DNA of 64,000 nucleotides from Pseudolysinimonas_A sp049651805. Lineage in GTDB: Bacteria; Actinomycetota; Actinomycetes; Actinomycetales; Microbacteriaceae. The notes beneath the pieces are model-generated. The model searched no databases and was not told where the DNA came from. It saw only the letters and a program-made list of their open reading frames with translations. The stretch is from assembly GCF_049651805.1 (NCBI RefSeq), contig NZ_JBASCU010000031.1:44488-108487 (forward strand), read 5' to 3'. Within the stretch, counting starts at the first letter, position 1. Every line of letters starts with the position of its first letter. Of this stretch, positions 15,663 through 24,353 are shown one piece after another. Both the position numbers and the translations under genes were made by a program.

Positions 15663-16690
15663 TGGCTCAGCGTGACAAGAACGCCGGCAACGCGCTAACG
15701 CGCTTCGGAAACAACCTGTACACCGGCGAGACGTCGGTGCCGTTCGTCGGCAAACGCAAGGTCTGGCTCAGCATCGCCGTCGTGTTGATGGCGCTCGCCA
15801 TCGCGGTTCCGTTCATTCGGGGCGGTGGCAACCCCGCCGAAGGCTTCAACTTCGGAATCGAATTCCGCGGCGGTTCGCAGTTCCAGGTGAGCGGCGTCGA
15901 CACCACCAACCCCGACCTCGCAGCAGAGGCCATAGCTGAGGTCGTCGAGGTCGAGCAGGTGAGCGTCACGCAGGTCGGCGAGGACGGGCTCCGTGTTCAG
16001 ACCGAAGCGATGACCGAGGCGGAAGGCCTCGAGGTCGCGGAGGTACTCGGCGCAGCCTACGGATCAGCCGACGTCGGATTCTCGCTCGTCGGCCCCACCT
16101 GGGGTGCCGACATCACCCGTCAAGCCCTTCTCGGACTCGGGGTCTTCGTCGGTCTAGCGCTCATCATCATGGCGGTCTACTTCCGCACCTGGAAGATGTC
16201 GATCGCTGCCATCCTCGGTCTCGCTCACGTGCTCGTCATCACGATCGGTGTCTACGCCGCGACCGGTTTCGAGATCAGCCCGGCGGCCGTCATCGGCTTC
16301 CTCACGATCCTCGGCTTCTCGCTCTACGACACCGTCGTGGTGTTCGACAAGATCCGCGAGAACACGTCGGAGATGGGCGACGACTCCACCCGCACCTTCG
16401 GCGAGACGGTGAACCTCGCGGCGAACCAGACCCTCGTGCGCTCGATCAACACCGCCGTCGTCGCGTCTCTGCCCGTCGCGGCGATCCTCGTGATCGGTGT
16501 GGGAATCCTCGGGGCCGACACGCTGCGCGACATCTCGCTCGCGCTGCTCGTCGGTACCGTGATCGGCGCCTACACGACGCCATTCATCGCCGCTCCGCTC
16601 TACGCGGCGTTCCGAGCCAACGAGCCCGAGATCGCCCGCCGCGACAAGCGCACCCTCGAACTCCGCGAGAAGTCTTCCGTTTCGGCGTGA
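15662..16690 (+). CDS. secF: Protein-export membrane protein SecF
   Basis: 342 residues. N-terminal helix (VWLSIAVVLMALAIAVPFI), then the FGIEFRGGSQF motif, then five helices including GFLTILGFSLYDTVVVFDKI, which contains the Asp and Arg region used for proton coupling. It starts at ATG 15662, one base into the secD stop, so translation is coupled. It ends with a cytoplasmic charged tail. Next comes a dispersed repeat and then the relA promoter. Confidence 0.96.
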   Translation: MAQRDKNAGNALTRFGNNLYTGETSVPFVGKRKVWLSIAVVLMALAIAVPFIRGGGNPAEGFNFGIEFRGGSQFQVSGVDTTNPDLAAEAIAEVVEVEQVSVTQVGEDGLRVQTEAMTEAEGLEVAEVLGAAYGSADVGFSLVGPTWGADITRQALLGLGVFVGLALIIMAVYFRTWKMSIAAILGLAHVLVITIGVYAATGFEISPAAVIGFLTILGFSLYDTVVVFDKIRENTSEMGDDSTRTFGETVNLAANQTLVRSINTAVVASLPVAAILVIGVGILGADTLRDISLALLVGTVIGAYTTPFIAAPLYAAFRANEPEIARRDKRTLELREKSSVSA

Positions 16691-16699
16691 CATCCCGCG

Positions 16700-16742
16700 G
16701 GTTGAGTAGCGCGTCCGCGCAAGCGGACTCGCGTATCGAAAC
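16700..16742 (+). repeat. Dispersed hairpin repeat, long-core variant
   Basis: GGTTGAGTAG, long inner stem (GTCCGC-GCAA-GCGGAC, extended by flanking GCG/CGC pairs), then TATCGAAAC. It abuts the relA -10. Confidence 0.8.
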
Positions 16743-16743
16743 T

Positions 16744-16749
16744 TAGACT
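16744..16749 (+). promoter_or_regulatory. Probable -10 element of the relA-type gene
   Basis: TAGACT, six bases before ATG 16756, directly after a dispersed repeat. No Shine-Dalgarno is visible, so a leaderless transcript is likely. Confidence 0.5.
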
Positions 16750-16755
16750 CAGCGC

Positions 16756-19011
16756 ATGTCCGACACTCAGGCGCCGAACACGGCAACCCTGAGAACGCTG
16801 CTGCCCAGAATCTTCTCCCGAGCCCAGCCGACCGGTGCGGTCGACCGTCTGCTGAAGACGGTGCGAACGCACCACCCGAAGGCGGACGTCGCCCTCATCG
16901 AGCGCGCGTACGCGGCCGCCGAGAAGGCGCACACCGGGCAGAAACGCAAGAGCGGCGAACCCTACATCACCCACCCCGTCGCGGTCGCGCAGATTCTTGC
17001 CGACCTCGGAATCGGGGCGAAGACGATCGCGGCCGCCCTGTTGCACGACACGGTCGAAGACACCGACTACACGCTCGACCTCGTGCGTGCCGACTTCGGC
17101 GACGAGATCGCGATGCTCGTCGACGGCGTCACCAAACTCGACAAGCTGAAATACGGCGACAGCGCTCAGGCCGAGACGGTGCGCAAGATGGTCGTCGCGA
17201 TGAGCAAAGACATCCGTGTGCTCGTCATCAAGCTCGCCGACCGGCTGCACAATGCCCGCACCTGGGGCTTCGTGGCCGAAGAGTCGGCGAGGCGCAAGGC
17301 GCAGGAGACCCTCGAGATCTACGCGCCACTGGCGCACCGTCTCGGCATCCAGACCATCAAGTGGGAACTCGAAGACCTGTCGTTCGCGGTGCTTCACCCG
17401 AAGCTCTACGTCGAGATCGAGAGCTTGGTGCGTGACCGCACGCCGCAGCGCGAAGAGTTCGTGCAAGCCGTCATCGACTCGGTGAACGAAGACCTGAAGG
17501 CCGGCAAGATCAAGGGTCAGGTGGTCGGTCGGCCGAAGCAGTACTACTCGATCTACCAGAAGATGGTGCAGCGCGGCCGCGAGTTCAGCGAGATCTACGA
17601 CCTGGTCGGCATCCGCATCCTGGTGAACAACATCCGCGACTGCTACGCCGTGCTCGGCGCGATCCACGCCCGCTGGAACCCCATCCCGGGGCGCTTCAAG
17701 GACTACATCGCAACGCCGAAGTTCAACCTGTACCAGTCGCTGCACACGACCGTGATCGGGCCCAAGGGCCGCGCGGTGGAGCTGCAGATCCGCACCCACG
17801 ACATGCACCAGCGCGCCGAGTTCGGCGTCGCGGCGCACTGGAAGTACAAGGAGCGGGTCAACTCCGGTCGCGGCGAATCGGATCGCGGCCCGAACGACAC
17901 CGAGATGGCGTGGCTCGCGCACATCAGCGACTGGCAGGCCGAAACCGAAGACGCGGGGGAGTTCCTCGACAATCTGCGTTTCGAGATCGGGGCCAAAGAG
18001 GTCTACGTCTTCACCCCGCAGGGCAAGGTCATCGGTCTGCCGGCCGGGGCCACCCCTGTCGACTTCGCCTACGCCGTGCATACCGAGGTCGGGCACCGCA
18101 CGATGGGGTCGAAGGTCAACGGCCGCCTCGTGCCGCTCGAGAGCGTGCTGTCGAGCGGTGACGTGGTCGAGGTGTTCACGTCGAAGAACCCGGATGCCGG
18201 CCCGAGCCAGGACTGGCTCAACTTCGTCAAGAGCCCCCGGGCACGCAACAAGATCCGCGGCTGGTTCACGAAGGAGCGCCGAGAGGAGGCCATCGAGCAG
18301 GGCAAGGACTCCATCGCCCGCGCGATGCGCAAACAGAACCTACCGCTGCAGAAGCTGATGAGCACCGACGTCTTCGCCGAGGTCGCCGCCGCGATGCGCT
18401 ATGACGGCGTCGAGGCGCTGTATGCGGCCGTCGGCGAAGGCCACGTCTCGACCCAGTCGGTGCTCGAGAAGGTCGTCGCCTCACTGCAGTCCGAGGCGGA
18501 GGCCGACGAGGCCGAGATCCCGTTCACCCCGAAGGGCCGTGCGCGGCAGTTGCGCCCGAGCGACTCGGGAGTTCTCGTCCGCGGCGCCCCCGACATCCTG
18601 GTCAAGCTCGCCAAGTGCTGCACGCCGGTGCCCGGTGACCCGATCGTCGGATTCGTGACGCGCGGATCGGGCGTCTCGGTGCACCGCGACGACTGCCTCA
18701 ACGTCACCTCGCTGCGTGAAGACCCCGAGCGCATGATCGACGTCGAGTGGGCGCCGACCTCGTCGAGTGTCTTCCTGGTGCAGATCCAGGTGGAGGCGCT
18801 CGACCGTTCTGGACTGCTTTCCGACATCACCCGCGTGCTCTCGGAGCATCACGTCAACATCCTCTCGGCGAACGTCTCGACCTCGAGCGACCGTCTCGCG
18901 ATCAGCCGGTACGTGTTCGAGATGGGCGACACCGTGCACCTCGACCGCCTGCTCAACGCCGTGCGCCGCATCGACGCCGTGTACGACGTATACCGCGTGT
19001 CTACGGCGTAA
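16756..19011 (+). CDS. relA: Bifunctional (p)ppGpp synthetase/hydrolase (RelA/SpoT type)
   Basis: Makes and degrades the stringent-response alarmone. 751 residues. The N-terminal HD hydrolase domain includes ALLHDTVEDTDYT (about 95-107). The synthetase domain has GRFKDYIATPKFNLYQSLHT (about 313-333) and an ELQIRTHDMHQRAEFG strand. A TGS domain starts at about residue 415 (VYVFTPQGKVIGLPAGATP), a zinc-finger-like CCTPVPGDP element at about 617, and an ACT domain at about 671-750. Both active sites look intact, so it is probably the sole long RSH protein. Its 3' end overlaps the opposing gene by 11 bases. Confidence 0.96.
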   Translation: MSDTQAPNTATLRTLLPRIFSRAQPTGAVDRLLKTVRTHHPKADVALIERAYAAAEKAHTGQKRKSGEPYITHPVAVAQILADLGIGAKTIAAALLHDTVEDTDYTLDLVRADFGDEIAMLVDGVTKLDKLKYGDSAQAETVRKMVVAMSKDIRVLVIKLADRLHNARTWGFVAEESARRKAQETLEIYAPLAHRLGIQTIKWELEDLSFAVLHPKLYVEIESLVRDRTPQREEFVQAVIDSVNEDLKAGKIKGQVVGRPKQYYSIYQKMVQRGREFSEIYDLVGIRILVNNIRDCYAVLGAIHARWNPIPGRFKDYIATPKFNLYQSLHTTVIGPKGRAVELQIRTHDMHQRAEFGVAAHWKYKERVNSGRGESDRGPNDTEMAWLAHISDWQAETEDAGEFLDNLRFEIGAKEVYVFTPQGKVIGLPAGATPVDFAYAVHTEVGHRTMGSKVNGRLVPLESVLSSGDVVEVFTSKNPDAGPSQDWLNFVKSPRARNKIRGWFTKERREEAIEQGKDSIARAMRKQNLPLQKLMSTDVFAEVAAAMRYDGVEALYAAVGEGHVSTQSVLEKVVASLQSEAEADEAEIPFTPKGRARQLRPSDSGVLVRGAPDILVKLAKCCTPVPGDPIVGFVTRGSGVSVHRDDCLNVTSLREDPERMIDVEWAPTSSSVFLVQIQVEALDRSGLLSDITRVLSEHHVNILSANVSTSSDRLAISRYVFEMGDTVHLDRLLNAVRRIDAVYDVYRVSTA

Positions 19012-19534
19012 GCAGGCGGCGCAGATTCTCGACGCCTCGCGCCTTCGACGGGATGCCGACTCGGCTCTCTAACGACGCCAGGCAATCGTGGGGGCTGAAG
19101 CCGCCGATGGCCGCCAGCCGGTACGCGACCGTCGGGTCGAACGGCTCCTCGCTGCGCGCGAACTCGATGACCGTGCGCAGCGGAGTCGTGACCTGGCAGC
19201 CGTCGAGTGCGGTCACGTCGCCGGGTTCGTAGACGATCTCGCGCACTGTCGCGTGGTGGGCGGGGCCGAGACGGGCGCGGGCGTCGGGCGTGACGGCGAA
19301 CTCGAGCCCGCCGAGGGTGTCGACCGCGCCCCAGATCCAGGCCGCGGTGCCGAGCTCGGCGATCAGCCGCGGCGACCGCCCGGCGAGCACCGCCCTCGCG
19401 CGGTGGCGCGGAGTCTCCAGCTCACCCAAGAGGCAGTAGGAACCGGCGAGGTCGTACACCTCGCCGTCGAGTCGGGCCGCCTGCAGTTCGGCAGGGCTGA
19501 GGTCGGCATCCACGAGAACGGGCGAGAGGCGCAT
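19001..19534 (-). CDS. AbiEi-antitoxin-like protein (type IV TA-like), orphan
   Basis: 177 residues. The order LQAARLDGEVYDL, TPRHRARAVLAG, LIAELGTAAWIWGA, EIVYEPGDVTALDGCQVTTPLRTVIEFAR and a C-terminal helical region matches proteins annotated in actinobacteria as AbiEi-like antitoxins or transcriptional regulators. No cognate AbiEii nucleotidyltransferase gene is next to it: the neighbours are relA and a DUF349 gene. A free-standing regulator is therefore more likely than a functional toxin-antitoxin pair. It is convergent with relA, overlapping its end by 11 bases. Confidence 0.55.
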   Translation of the reverse strand: MRLSPVLVDADLSPAELQAARLDGEVYDLAGSYCLLGELETPRHRARAVLAGRSPRLIAELGTAAWIWGAVDTLGGLEFAVTPDARARLGPAHHATVREIVYEPGDVTALDGCQVTTPLRTVIEFARSEEPFDPTVAYRLAAIGGFSPHDCLASLESRVGIPSKARGVENLRRLLTP

Positions 19535-19626
19535 TCCGTCAGGCTGGCATCACCGCCGACGGCAGGATGCCATTCGGTGTCATTCGGTGGACAGGCGAGG
19601 CTGTGGAGAACAGCGCTCTGGAAATC

Positions 19627-20853
19627 TCAGCCGAGCGCGTCGAGCCAGATGCGGCGGGCGGCGAGCGCCTCTTCGGCATCCTTGATCTTGCGCGGATCGC
19701 CGCTCGCCTTCGCGGCGTCGAGTTCGCGCTCCAGCTTCTCAATGGCGCCGGTGAGCTGGGCGGCGAGACCGGTGGAGCGCGCGACCTTCTCGGGGTCGGT
19801 CTTGTTCCAGTGGTCGTCATCCAGCTTCTTGACGGCCGCCTCGACCTTGCGCAGCCGGTCTTCGACGGTGCGCAGGGAGTCCCGCGGAACCTTGCCGATG
19901 GCATCCCACCGGCGCTGGATGCCGAGCAGCGTCTTCTTCGCGACCTCGCGGTCGGTCTCGGTCAGCAACTTCTCGGCCTCGTCGAGCAGTGCGAGCTTCT
20001 GCTCGAGGTTGCCGGCGAACTCTTCGTTCTCTCGCGCGTCGACTTCGGCCTTCGCGGCGTAGAGGGCGTCACCGGCGGCCTTGAAGCGGGCCCACAGGGC
20101 GTCGTCGACCTTCTTGCCCGCCCGGCCCGCAAGCTTCCACTCGTCGAGCAGGCGCCGATAGTCGGGGATCGCCGCGGTGCCTTTGCTGACGAGTGCCTCG
20201 GCGCGTTCGGCGAGTTCCTGCTTGCGGGTGCGGGCTTCCTTGTGCGTACTGTCCAGCTCGGCGAAGAACGCCTTGCGGTGGGTCTCGATCGTCGTGCGTG
20301 CCGCACGGAAGCGCTTCCAGAACTCGTCGCCGACCGACTTCGGCAGTCGCGGCCCGTCCTTCTGGGCGGCCTGCCACGCGGCGAACAGCTCGTCGAGCTT
20401 CGTCGAAACCTGTTTCCACTGCGCCTTCGCGGGGTCCTGCGCGGCGAGCGCCTCCACCTCGGCGACGAGTGCTTCGCGTTCGGCGATGGCGGCATCCACC
20501 GCGGCGCGTGCCTCGGCCTGCTGTTTCTCGGTGAGCTCGCCAACGCTGCCCGTGAGCTTGTCGAGTCGGTCGGTGAGCGACGCCAGGTCGCCGACGGCGT
20601 TCGCGGTCGCGATGGCCTCGGTGAGCGAGGCGATCGTCTTGGCGACATCGGCAGCCGGGGCGCCGCCTCGCACGCGCTGTTCGACCAGCGACACCTGGCC
20701 CTGCAGCTCGACGAACTTGCGCTCGAAGTAGGCGAGAGCCTCTTCGGGCGTCGCGTCGGGGTAGGAACCGACAGCGCGTTCGCCGTCGCCTTCACGCACG
20801 TACACGGTGCCGTCGTCGCCGACGCGACCCCACGGTGCCTGTTCGTTCGCCAC
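19627..20853 (-). CDS. DUF349-domain protein (coiled-coil)
   Basis: 408 residues, almost entirely charged alpha helix with repeated DUF349 units. Their signature is a central Trp followed by a W-x-R/K-F-[KR]-A pattern (FWKRFRAARTTIE, LWARFKAAGDALY, IQRRWDAIGKVPRD). The N-terminal 40 residues (WGRVGDDGTVYVREGDGER) are a short beta-rich cap. Probably cytoplasmic. The family has unproven roles in stress and DNA or RNA metabolism. ATG 20853 is the only start compatible with the WGRV cap. The gene order with a cyclophilin upstream on the same strand is conserved in actinobacteria. Confidence 0.85.
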   Translation of the reverse strand: MANEQAPWGRVGDDGTVYVREGDGERAVGSYPDATPEEALAYFERKFVELQGQVSLVEQRVRGGAPAADVAKTIASLTEAIATANAVGDLASLTDRLDKLTGSVGELTEKQQAEARAAVDAAIAEREALVAEVEALAAQDPAKAQWKQVSTKLDELFAAWQAAQKDGPRLPKSVGDEFWKRFRAARTTIETHRKAFFAELDSTHKEARTRKQELAERAEALVSKGTAAIPDYRRLLDEWKLAGRAGKKVDDALWARFKAAGDALYAAKAEVDARENEEFAGNLEQKLALLDEAEKLLTETDREVAKKTLLGIQRRWDAIGKVPRDSLRTVEDRLRKVEAAVKKLDDDHWNKTDPEKVARSTGLAAQLTGAIEKLERELDAAKASGDPRKIKDAEEALAARRIWLDALG

Positions 20854-20970
20854 TTACGCTTCCTCGCTGTTTTCCCAGAGCCGCTGGGCCTGCCCGAAAG
20901 TCCCGAGTGCCTCCCCCGGACCCGAGCCAGCCTATTGCACTGCCCGGACGCCGGTCTCGGCCCGGCGGCG

Positions 20971-21738
20971 CTACTCGATGGTGAAGCCCGTGATCGTCAC
21001 CGGTTGCAGAGGGAAGCCGCTACCGTCCTGGCCGACCGTGGCCGGGTCGACGCCGCCCGCGACCAGCGTGGCCAGCGCGTCGAGGCCCGACGTCACCGTG
21101 CCGACGATCGTGTAGCCGCCGGTCGACCCGTCGAGGGTCGTGTCGCTGAGCACGATGAAGAACTGGTGACCGTTGCTGTATGGGTCGGCTCCGCGCGCCA
21201 TAGCGATCGAGCCGGCTGGGTAGAGGTCATCCGCGGGGGCGTTCTCGATCGGTCCGTACGAGAACCCCGGGTCGGGGCTGCCGGTGCCATCGATCGAGCC
21301 GCACTGGAGGAAGGACAGGTCGGCCGCGAGGCGATGGCAGACCTTGCCCGGGTAGTAGCCGGTGCCGAAGTCATTCACGAAGCCGGCAACCGCTTGCGGG
21401 GCGAGGGTGCCGTCGAGTTGGATGCCGACGGTCGTTGTGTCGTTGAAGGTGAACTCGCCCGTCCACACGCGGTCCTCGGAGAGGTCGGCGTCGGGCGCGC
21501 CCACGTTCTCGCCGGCGACAGCGGTTTCGGTGGGCGTCGGGGTCGGGGCGCCCGGGCCCGACTCGAAATAGAAGAACTGGGCGAAGCCGGCAAGGGCGGC
21601 GACAGCCACGACGCCGACGACGGCGATGACGTTGTCGCGCACCCGGCGCTTGTTCTGGGTGGCGTTGAGTTGCTGTCGCGCCTCGTACCGCTTGAGCCGC
21701 GCCGCGGCCTCCCGCTGCTGCTTGTTGACCGATGCCAC
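20971..21738 (-). CDS. Membrane-anchored peptidyl-prolyl isomerase (cyclophilin type)
   Basis: 255 residues from GTG 21738, preceded by AAAGGG. The N-terminal basic cytoplasmic segment is followed by one transmembrane helix (about 36-57) and a Pro/Thr linker (PTPTPTETA), then a cyclophilin domain outside the membrane. Its KVCHRLAADLSFLQCGS and ARGADPYSNGHQFFIVLSDT correspond to the FHRV and QFFI active-site strands. The arginine normally in the FHR motif is present (CHRL). It probably assists folding of exported proteins. Confidence 0.92.
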   Translation of the reverse strand: MASVNKQQREAAARLKRYEARQQLNATQNKRRVRDNVIAVVGVVAVAALAGFAQFFYFESGPGAPTPTPTETAVAGENVGAPDADLSEDRVWTGEFTFNDTTTVGIQLDGTLAPQAVAGFVNDFGTGYYPGKVCHRLAADLSFLQCGSIDGTGSPDPGFSYGPIENAPADDLYPAGSIAMARGADPYSNGHQFFIVLSDTTLDGSTGGYTIVGTVTSGLDALATLVAGGVDPATVGQDGSGFPLQPVTITGFTIE

Positions 21739-21820
21739 GCGTTCAGAACCCTTTCGTTGCCGTGGAGAACTCTAGCGCGGGCGCAAACCCCCGCTCGGCG
21801 CGCGTGCCAGACGTGGCGGA

Positions 21821-21826
21821 TACGCT
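21821..21826 (+). promoter_or_regulatory. Probable -10 element of rarA
   Basis: TACGCT, six bases before GTG 21833, with no Shine-Dalgarno. A leaderless start is likely. Confidence 0.45.
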
Positions 21827-21832
21827 GGCCGG

Positions 21833-23161
21833 GTGACTCAGCCCGGACTCCGCGCGGGTGCTGCGCCGCTCGCGGTTCGGATGCGGCCGCGCACCCTCGA
21901 CGAGGTGACCGGCCAGTCGCACCTGCTCAAGCCGGGCTCGCCGCTGGTCAACCTCGCGAACGATACGACGGGGGAGTCGGGCGCCGTGTCGCTCATCCTC
22001 TGGGGTCCGCCCGGCACGGGGAAGACGACGCTCGCGCAGGCGATCGCGCACTCCTCGGGCCGCCGGTTCACCGAACTGTCGGCCGTTTCGGCCGGGGTGA
22101 AAGACGTGCGGGAGGTGATGGAGAAGGCGCGCGCCGACCGCGACCTCTATGGCGTCTCGACGGTGCTCTTCCTCGACGAGATCCATCGCTTCTCGAAGGC
22201 TCAGCAAGACGCGCTGCTGCCCGGCGTCGAGAACGGCTGGGTCATCCTCGTCGCCGCGACGACCGAGAATCCGTCGTTCTCGGTGATCGCGCCGTTGCTC
22301 TCGCGCTCGCTGCTGCTTACCCTCCAGCCGCTCGGCGACGACGACCTCGCGCTGCTGATCGACAGGGCGGTCACCGATGCCCGCGGGCTCGCCGACAGCG
22401 TGAAGCTCGAGGATGAGGCGCGCGCCGCGATCGTGCGGCTCGCGTCCGGGGATGCGCGACGTGCGCTCACGGCCCTCGAGGCAGCCGCGACGGCGGTGCT
22501 CGCCGACGCAGAGGATGACGATATCCCGTCGATCTCGGCGGAGCTGGTCGCGGCGACGGTCGATCGTGCCCTCCTGCGGTATGACCGTCAGGGCGACGAG
22601 CACTACGACGTCATCTCGGCGTTCATCAAGTCGGTGCGGGGCTCCGACGTCGACGCCTCGCTGCACTACCTCGCCCGCATGATCGAGGCGGGGGAGGATC
22701 CGCGGTTCATCGCCCGGCGCGTGATGATCCTCGCCGCCGAAGACATCGGCATGGCCGACCCGCAGGCGCTTCCGATCGCGGTCGCGGCCGCCGAGGGCGT
22801 CGCGCTCATCGGCATGCCGGAGGGTCGCATCCTGCTCGCCGAGGCGGTCGTGTATCTGGCGACAGCACCCAAGTCGAACGCGTCGTACAAGGCGCTGGAT
22901 GCCGCGATCGCCGACGTGCGTGCAGGACGGATCGGCCGCGTGCCGAATCACCTCCGCGACGCCCACTACCCGGGGGCGAAGCGTCTCGGCCACGGCAAGG
23001 GCTATCAGTACGCACACGACGCCGAGTTCGGTGTCGCCCCGCAGCAGTACTTGCCGGACGAGCTCGTGGGCACGACGTATTACGACCCGAGCGCGTTCGG
23101 GTACGAGCGGGACGTCTCCGCGCGGTTGGAGAAGATCCGGGCGATCCTCCGGGATGAGTGA
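21833..23161 (+). CDS. rarA: Replication-associated recombination protein A (RarA/MgsA AAA+ ATPase)
   Basis: 442 residues. Clamp-loader-like ATPase acting at stalled forks. It starts with RMRPRTLDEVTGQSHLL, then Walker A GPPGTGKTTLAQAI (about 58-71), Walker B VLFLDEIHRFSKAQQDALL, sensor 1 AATTENPSF, and the C-terminal tetramerisation part with YLARMIEAGEDPRFIARR and PNHLRDAHY. Length and motifs are complete. It precedes rpsD by about 155 bases. Confidence 0.95.
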   Translation: MTQPGLRAGAAPLAVRMRPRTLDEVTGQSHLLKPGSPLVNLANDTTGESGAVSLILWGPPGTGKTTLAQAIAHSSGRRFTELSAVSAGVKDVREVMEKARADRDLYGVSTVLFLDEIHRFSKAQQDALLPGVENGWVILVAATTENPSFSVIAPLLSRSLLLTLQPLGDDDLALLIDRAVTDARGLADSVKLEDEARAAIVRLASGDARRALTALEAAATAVLADAEDDDIPSISAELVAATVDRALLRYDRQGDEHYDVISAFIKSVRGSDVDASLHYLARMIEAGEDPRFIARRVMILAAEDIGMADPQALPIAVAAAEGVALIGMPEGRILLAEAVVYLATAPKSNASYKALDAAIADVRAGRIGRVPNHLRDAHYPGAKRLGHGKGYQYAHDAEFGVAPQQYLPDELVGTTYYDPSAFGYERDVSARLEKIRAILRDE

Positions 23162-23169
23162 GGCTCTGC

Positions 23170-23316
23170 TAAAGTAGGCGGGTTCGTCTGGATGACGGAC
23201 ACATCCCACTCTTCATTCCCTTCGAGGGCGTCGCGACGTGCGTCTTCGGTGCCGGGGGAGCGCGATGTACGTCCGTGAGTCGCGACAGCCGCGTCCACGT
23301 GTTCGAAGGAATCACT
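23170..23316 (+). promoter_or_regulatory. rpsD promoter and 5' leader
   Basis: A -10-like TAAAGT lies at 23170-23175, followed by a leader of about 135 bases that contains several short complementary blocks (GTCGCGAC pairs with GAGTCGC-type sequence further down). Ribosomal protein S4 represses its own synthesis through leader RNA in several bacteria, so this could be a regulatory leader. No named structure is recognised. Confidence 0.35.
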
Positions 23317-23946
23317 GTGGTTACGAAGTCCCAGGACCGCCGCAAGGTGCGTCTCTCCCGTGCGCTCGGCATCCCGCTGACGCCCAAGGCCGCCAAGTAC
23401 CTCGAGAAGCGTCCGTACGCTCCGGGTGAGCACGGCCGCACCAAGCGCAAGACCGACAGTGACTACGCCGTGCGTCTGCGCGAGAAGCAGCGTCTGCGCG
23501 AGCAGTACGGCATCCGTGAGAAGCAGCTGCGCATCGTCTTCAACGAGGCGCGCCGCACCCAAGGCCTGACCGGTGAGAACCTGGTCGAGCTGCTCGAGAT
23601 GCGTCTCGACGCGCTCGTGCTCCGTGCCGCGTTCGCCCGCACCACGGCGCAGGCGCGCCAGATGGTCGTGCACCGCCACATCCTCGTCGACGGCCAGCTC
23701 GTCGACCGCCCGTCGTTCCGGGTCAAGCCGGGTCAGACGATCCACGTCAAGGAGCGCTCGGAGGGCACCGAGCCCTTCCAGGTCGCCGCCGCCGGCGGTC
23801 ACGTCGACGTGCTGCCCAAGACCCCGGGCTATCTCGACGTGCAGCTCGACAAGCTGCAGGCCACGCTGCTGCGTCGCCCGAAGCGCGCCGAGGTTCCGGT
23901 GACGGCCGAAGTTCAGCTCGTCGTCGAGTACTACGCGGCCCGGTAA
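23317..23946 (+). CDS. rpsD: 30S ribosomal protein S4
   Basis: 209 residues from GTG 23317, which follows AAGGA at proper spacing and gives the expected N-terminus VVTKSQDRRKVRLSRALG. The open frame starting further upstream lacks S4 similarity. The RNA-binding S4 domain (LEMRLDALVLRAAFARTTAQ through VHRHILVDGQLV) spans about residues 98-160. It nucleates 16S rRNA assembly. It is transcribed alone, ending at a strong stem-loop. Confidence 0.97.
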   Translation: MVTKSQDRRKVRLSRALGIPLTPKAAKYLEKRPYAPGEHGRTKRKTDSDYAVRLREKQRLREQYGIREKQLRIVFNEARRTQGLTGENLVELLEMRLDALVLRAAFARTTAQARQMVVHRHILVDGQLVDRPSFRVKPGQTIHVKERSEGTEPFQVAAAGGHVDVLPKTPGYLDVQLDKLQATLLRRPKRAEVPVTAEVQLVVEYYAAR

Positions 23947-23962
23947 CTAGATCGCTCAGGCA

Positions 23963-23999
23963 ACGGGGAAGTCGCAGCTCTAAGCTGGGACTTCCCCGT
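23963..23999 (+). terminator. Strong stem-loop after rpsD
   Basis: An 11-bp perfect stem ACGGGGAAGTC/GACTTCCCCGT encloses a further CAGCT/AGCTG stem with a CTA loop. There is no T-run. Probably the rpsD terminator. Confidence 0.75.
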
Positions 24000-24022
24000 C
24001 GTCGTATCTCCAGGAGGATTCC

Positions 24023-24253
24023 ATGAAGGGTCTGCTGCTTCTCACCGTCGGTGTCGCCGCCGGATTCGCGATCGCCCACCAGGTCTCGAAGACCCCCGAA
24101 GGGCAGAAGTTCTTCGCGGATGTCGACAAGAAGGCCAAGGAGTTCAGCGACTCGGTCGTTCAGGGCTACAAGAGCCGTGAGGCCGAATTGAAGCAGACGG
24201 TCGACGGCGTCGTGTCCGACATCGGCGCTCGCGCCCGCACCGCCGCCAAGTAA
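24023..24253 (+). CDS. YtxH-like small membrane protein
   Basis: 76 residues: an N-terminal glycine-containing membrane helix (LLLLTVGVAAGFAIAHQV, residues 3-20), then an amphipathic, charged coiled-coil-like segment. An ideal Shine-Dalgarno, AGGAGG, precedes ATG 24023 by five bases. The gene sits between rpsD and alaS, a place where similar short YtxH/DUF-type proteins are encoded in many actinobacteria. The role is unknown; a stress-related envelope protein is a guess. Confidence 0.75.
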   Translation: MKGLLLLTVGVAAGFAIAHQVSKTPEGQKFFADVDKKAKEFSDSVVQGYKSREAELKQTVDGVVSDIGARARTAAK

Positions 24254-24353
24254 CCGCCGACCCCGGTCCGGCGGTCGCCCCGCCGGGCGGTCCGCCGCGC
24301 CGCAGGACCCCAAACCCGCCCTCTGGGCGGCGAACGAAACCCAGGGAAATCCC

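Noticed and set aside
19567..22416. A 949-codon plus-strand frame across the DUF349, cyclophilin and rarA genes
   Set aside because: It crosses three genes that have clear motifs on their own strands, and its composition is that of a shadow frame.
24254..24353. T-box leader before alaS (and in the gap before thrS, 4417-4520)
   Set aside because: The gaps are about 100 bases and contain no T-box consensus or antiterminator arrangement.
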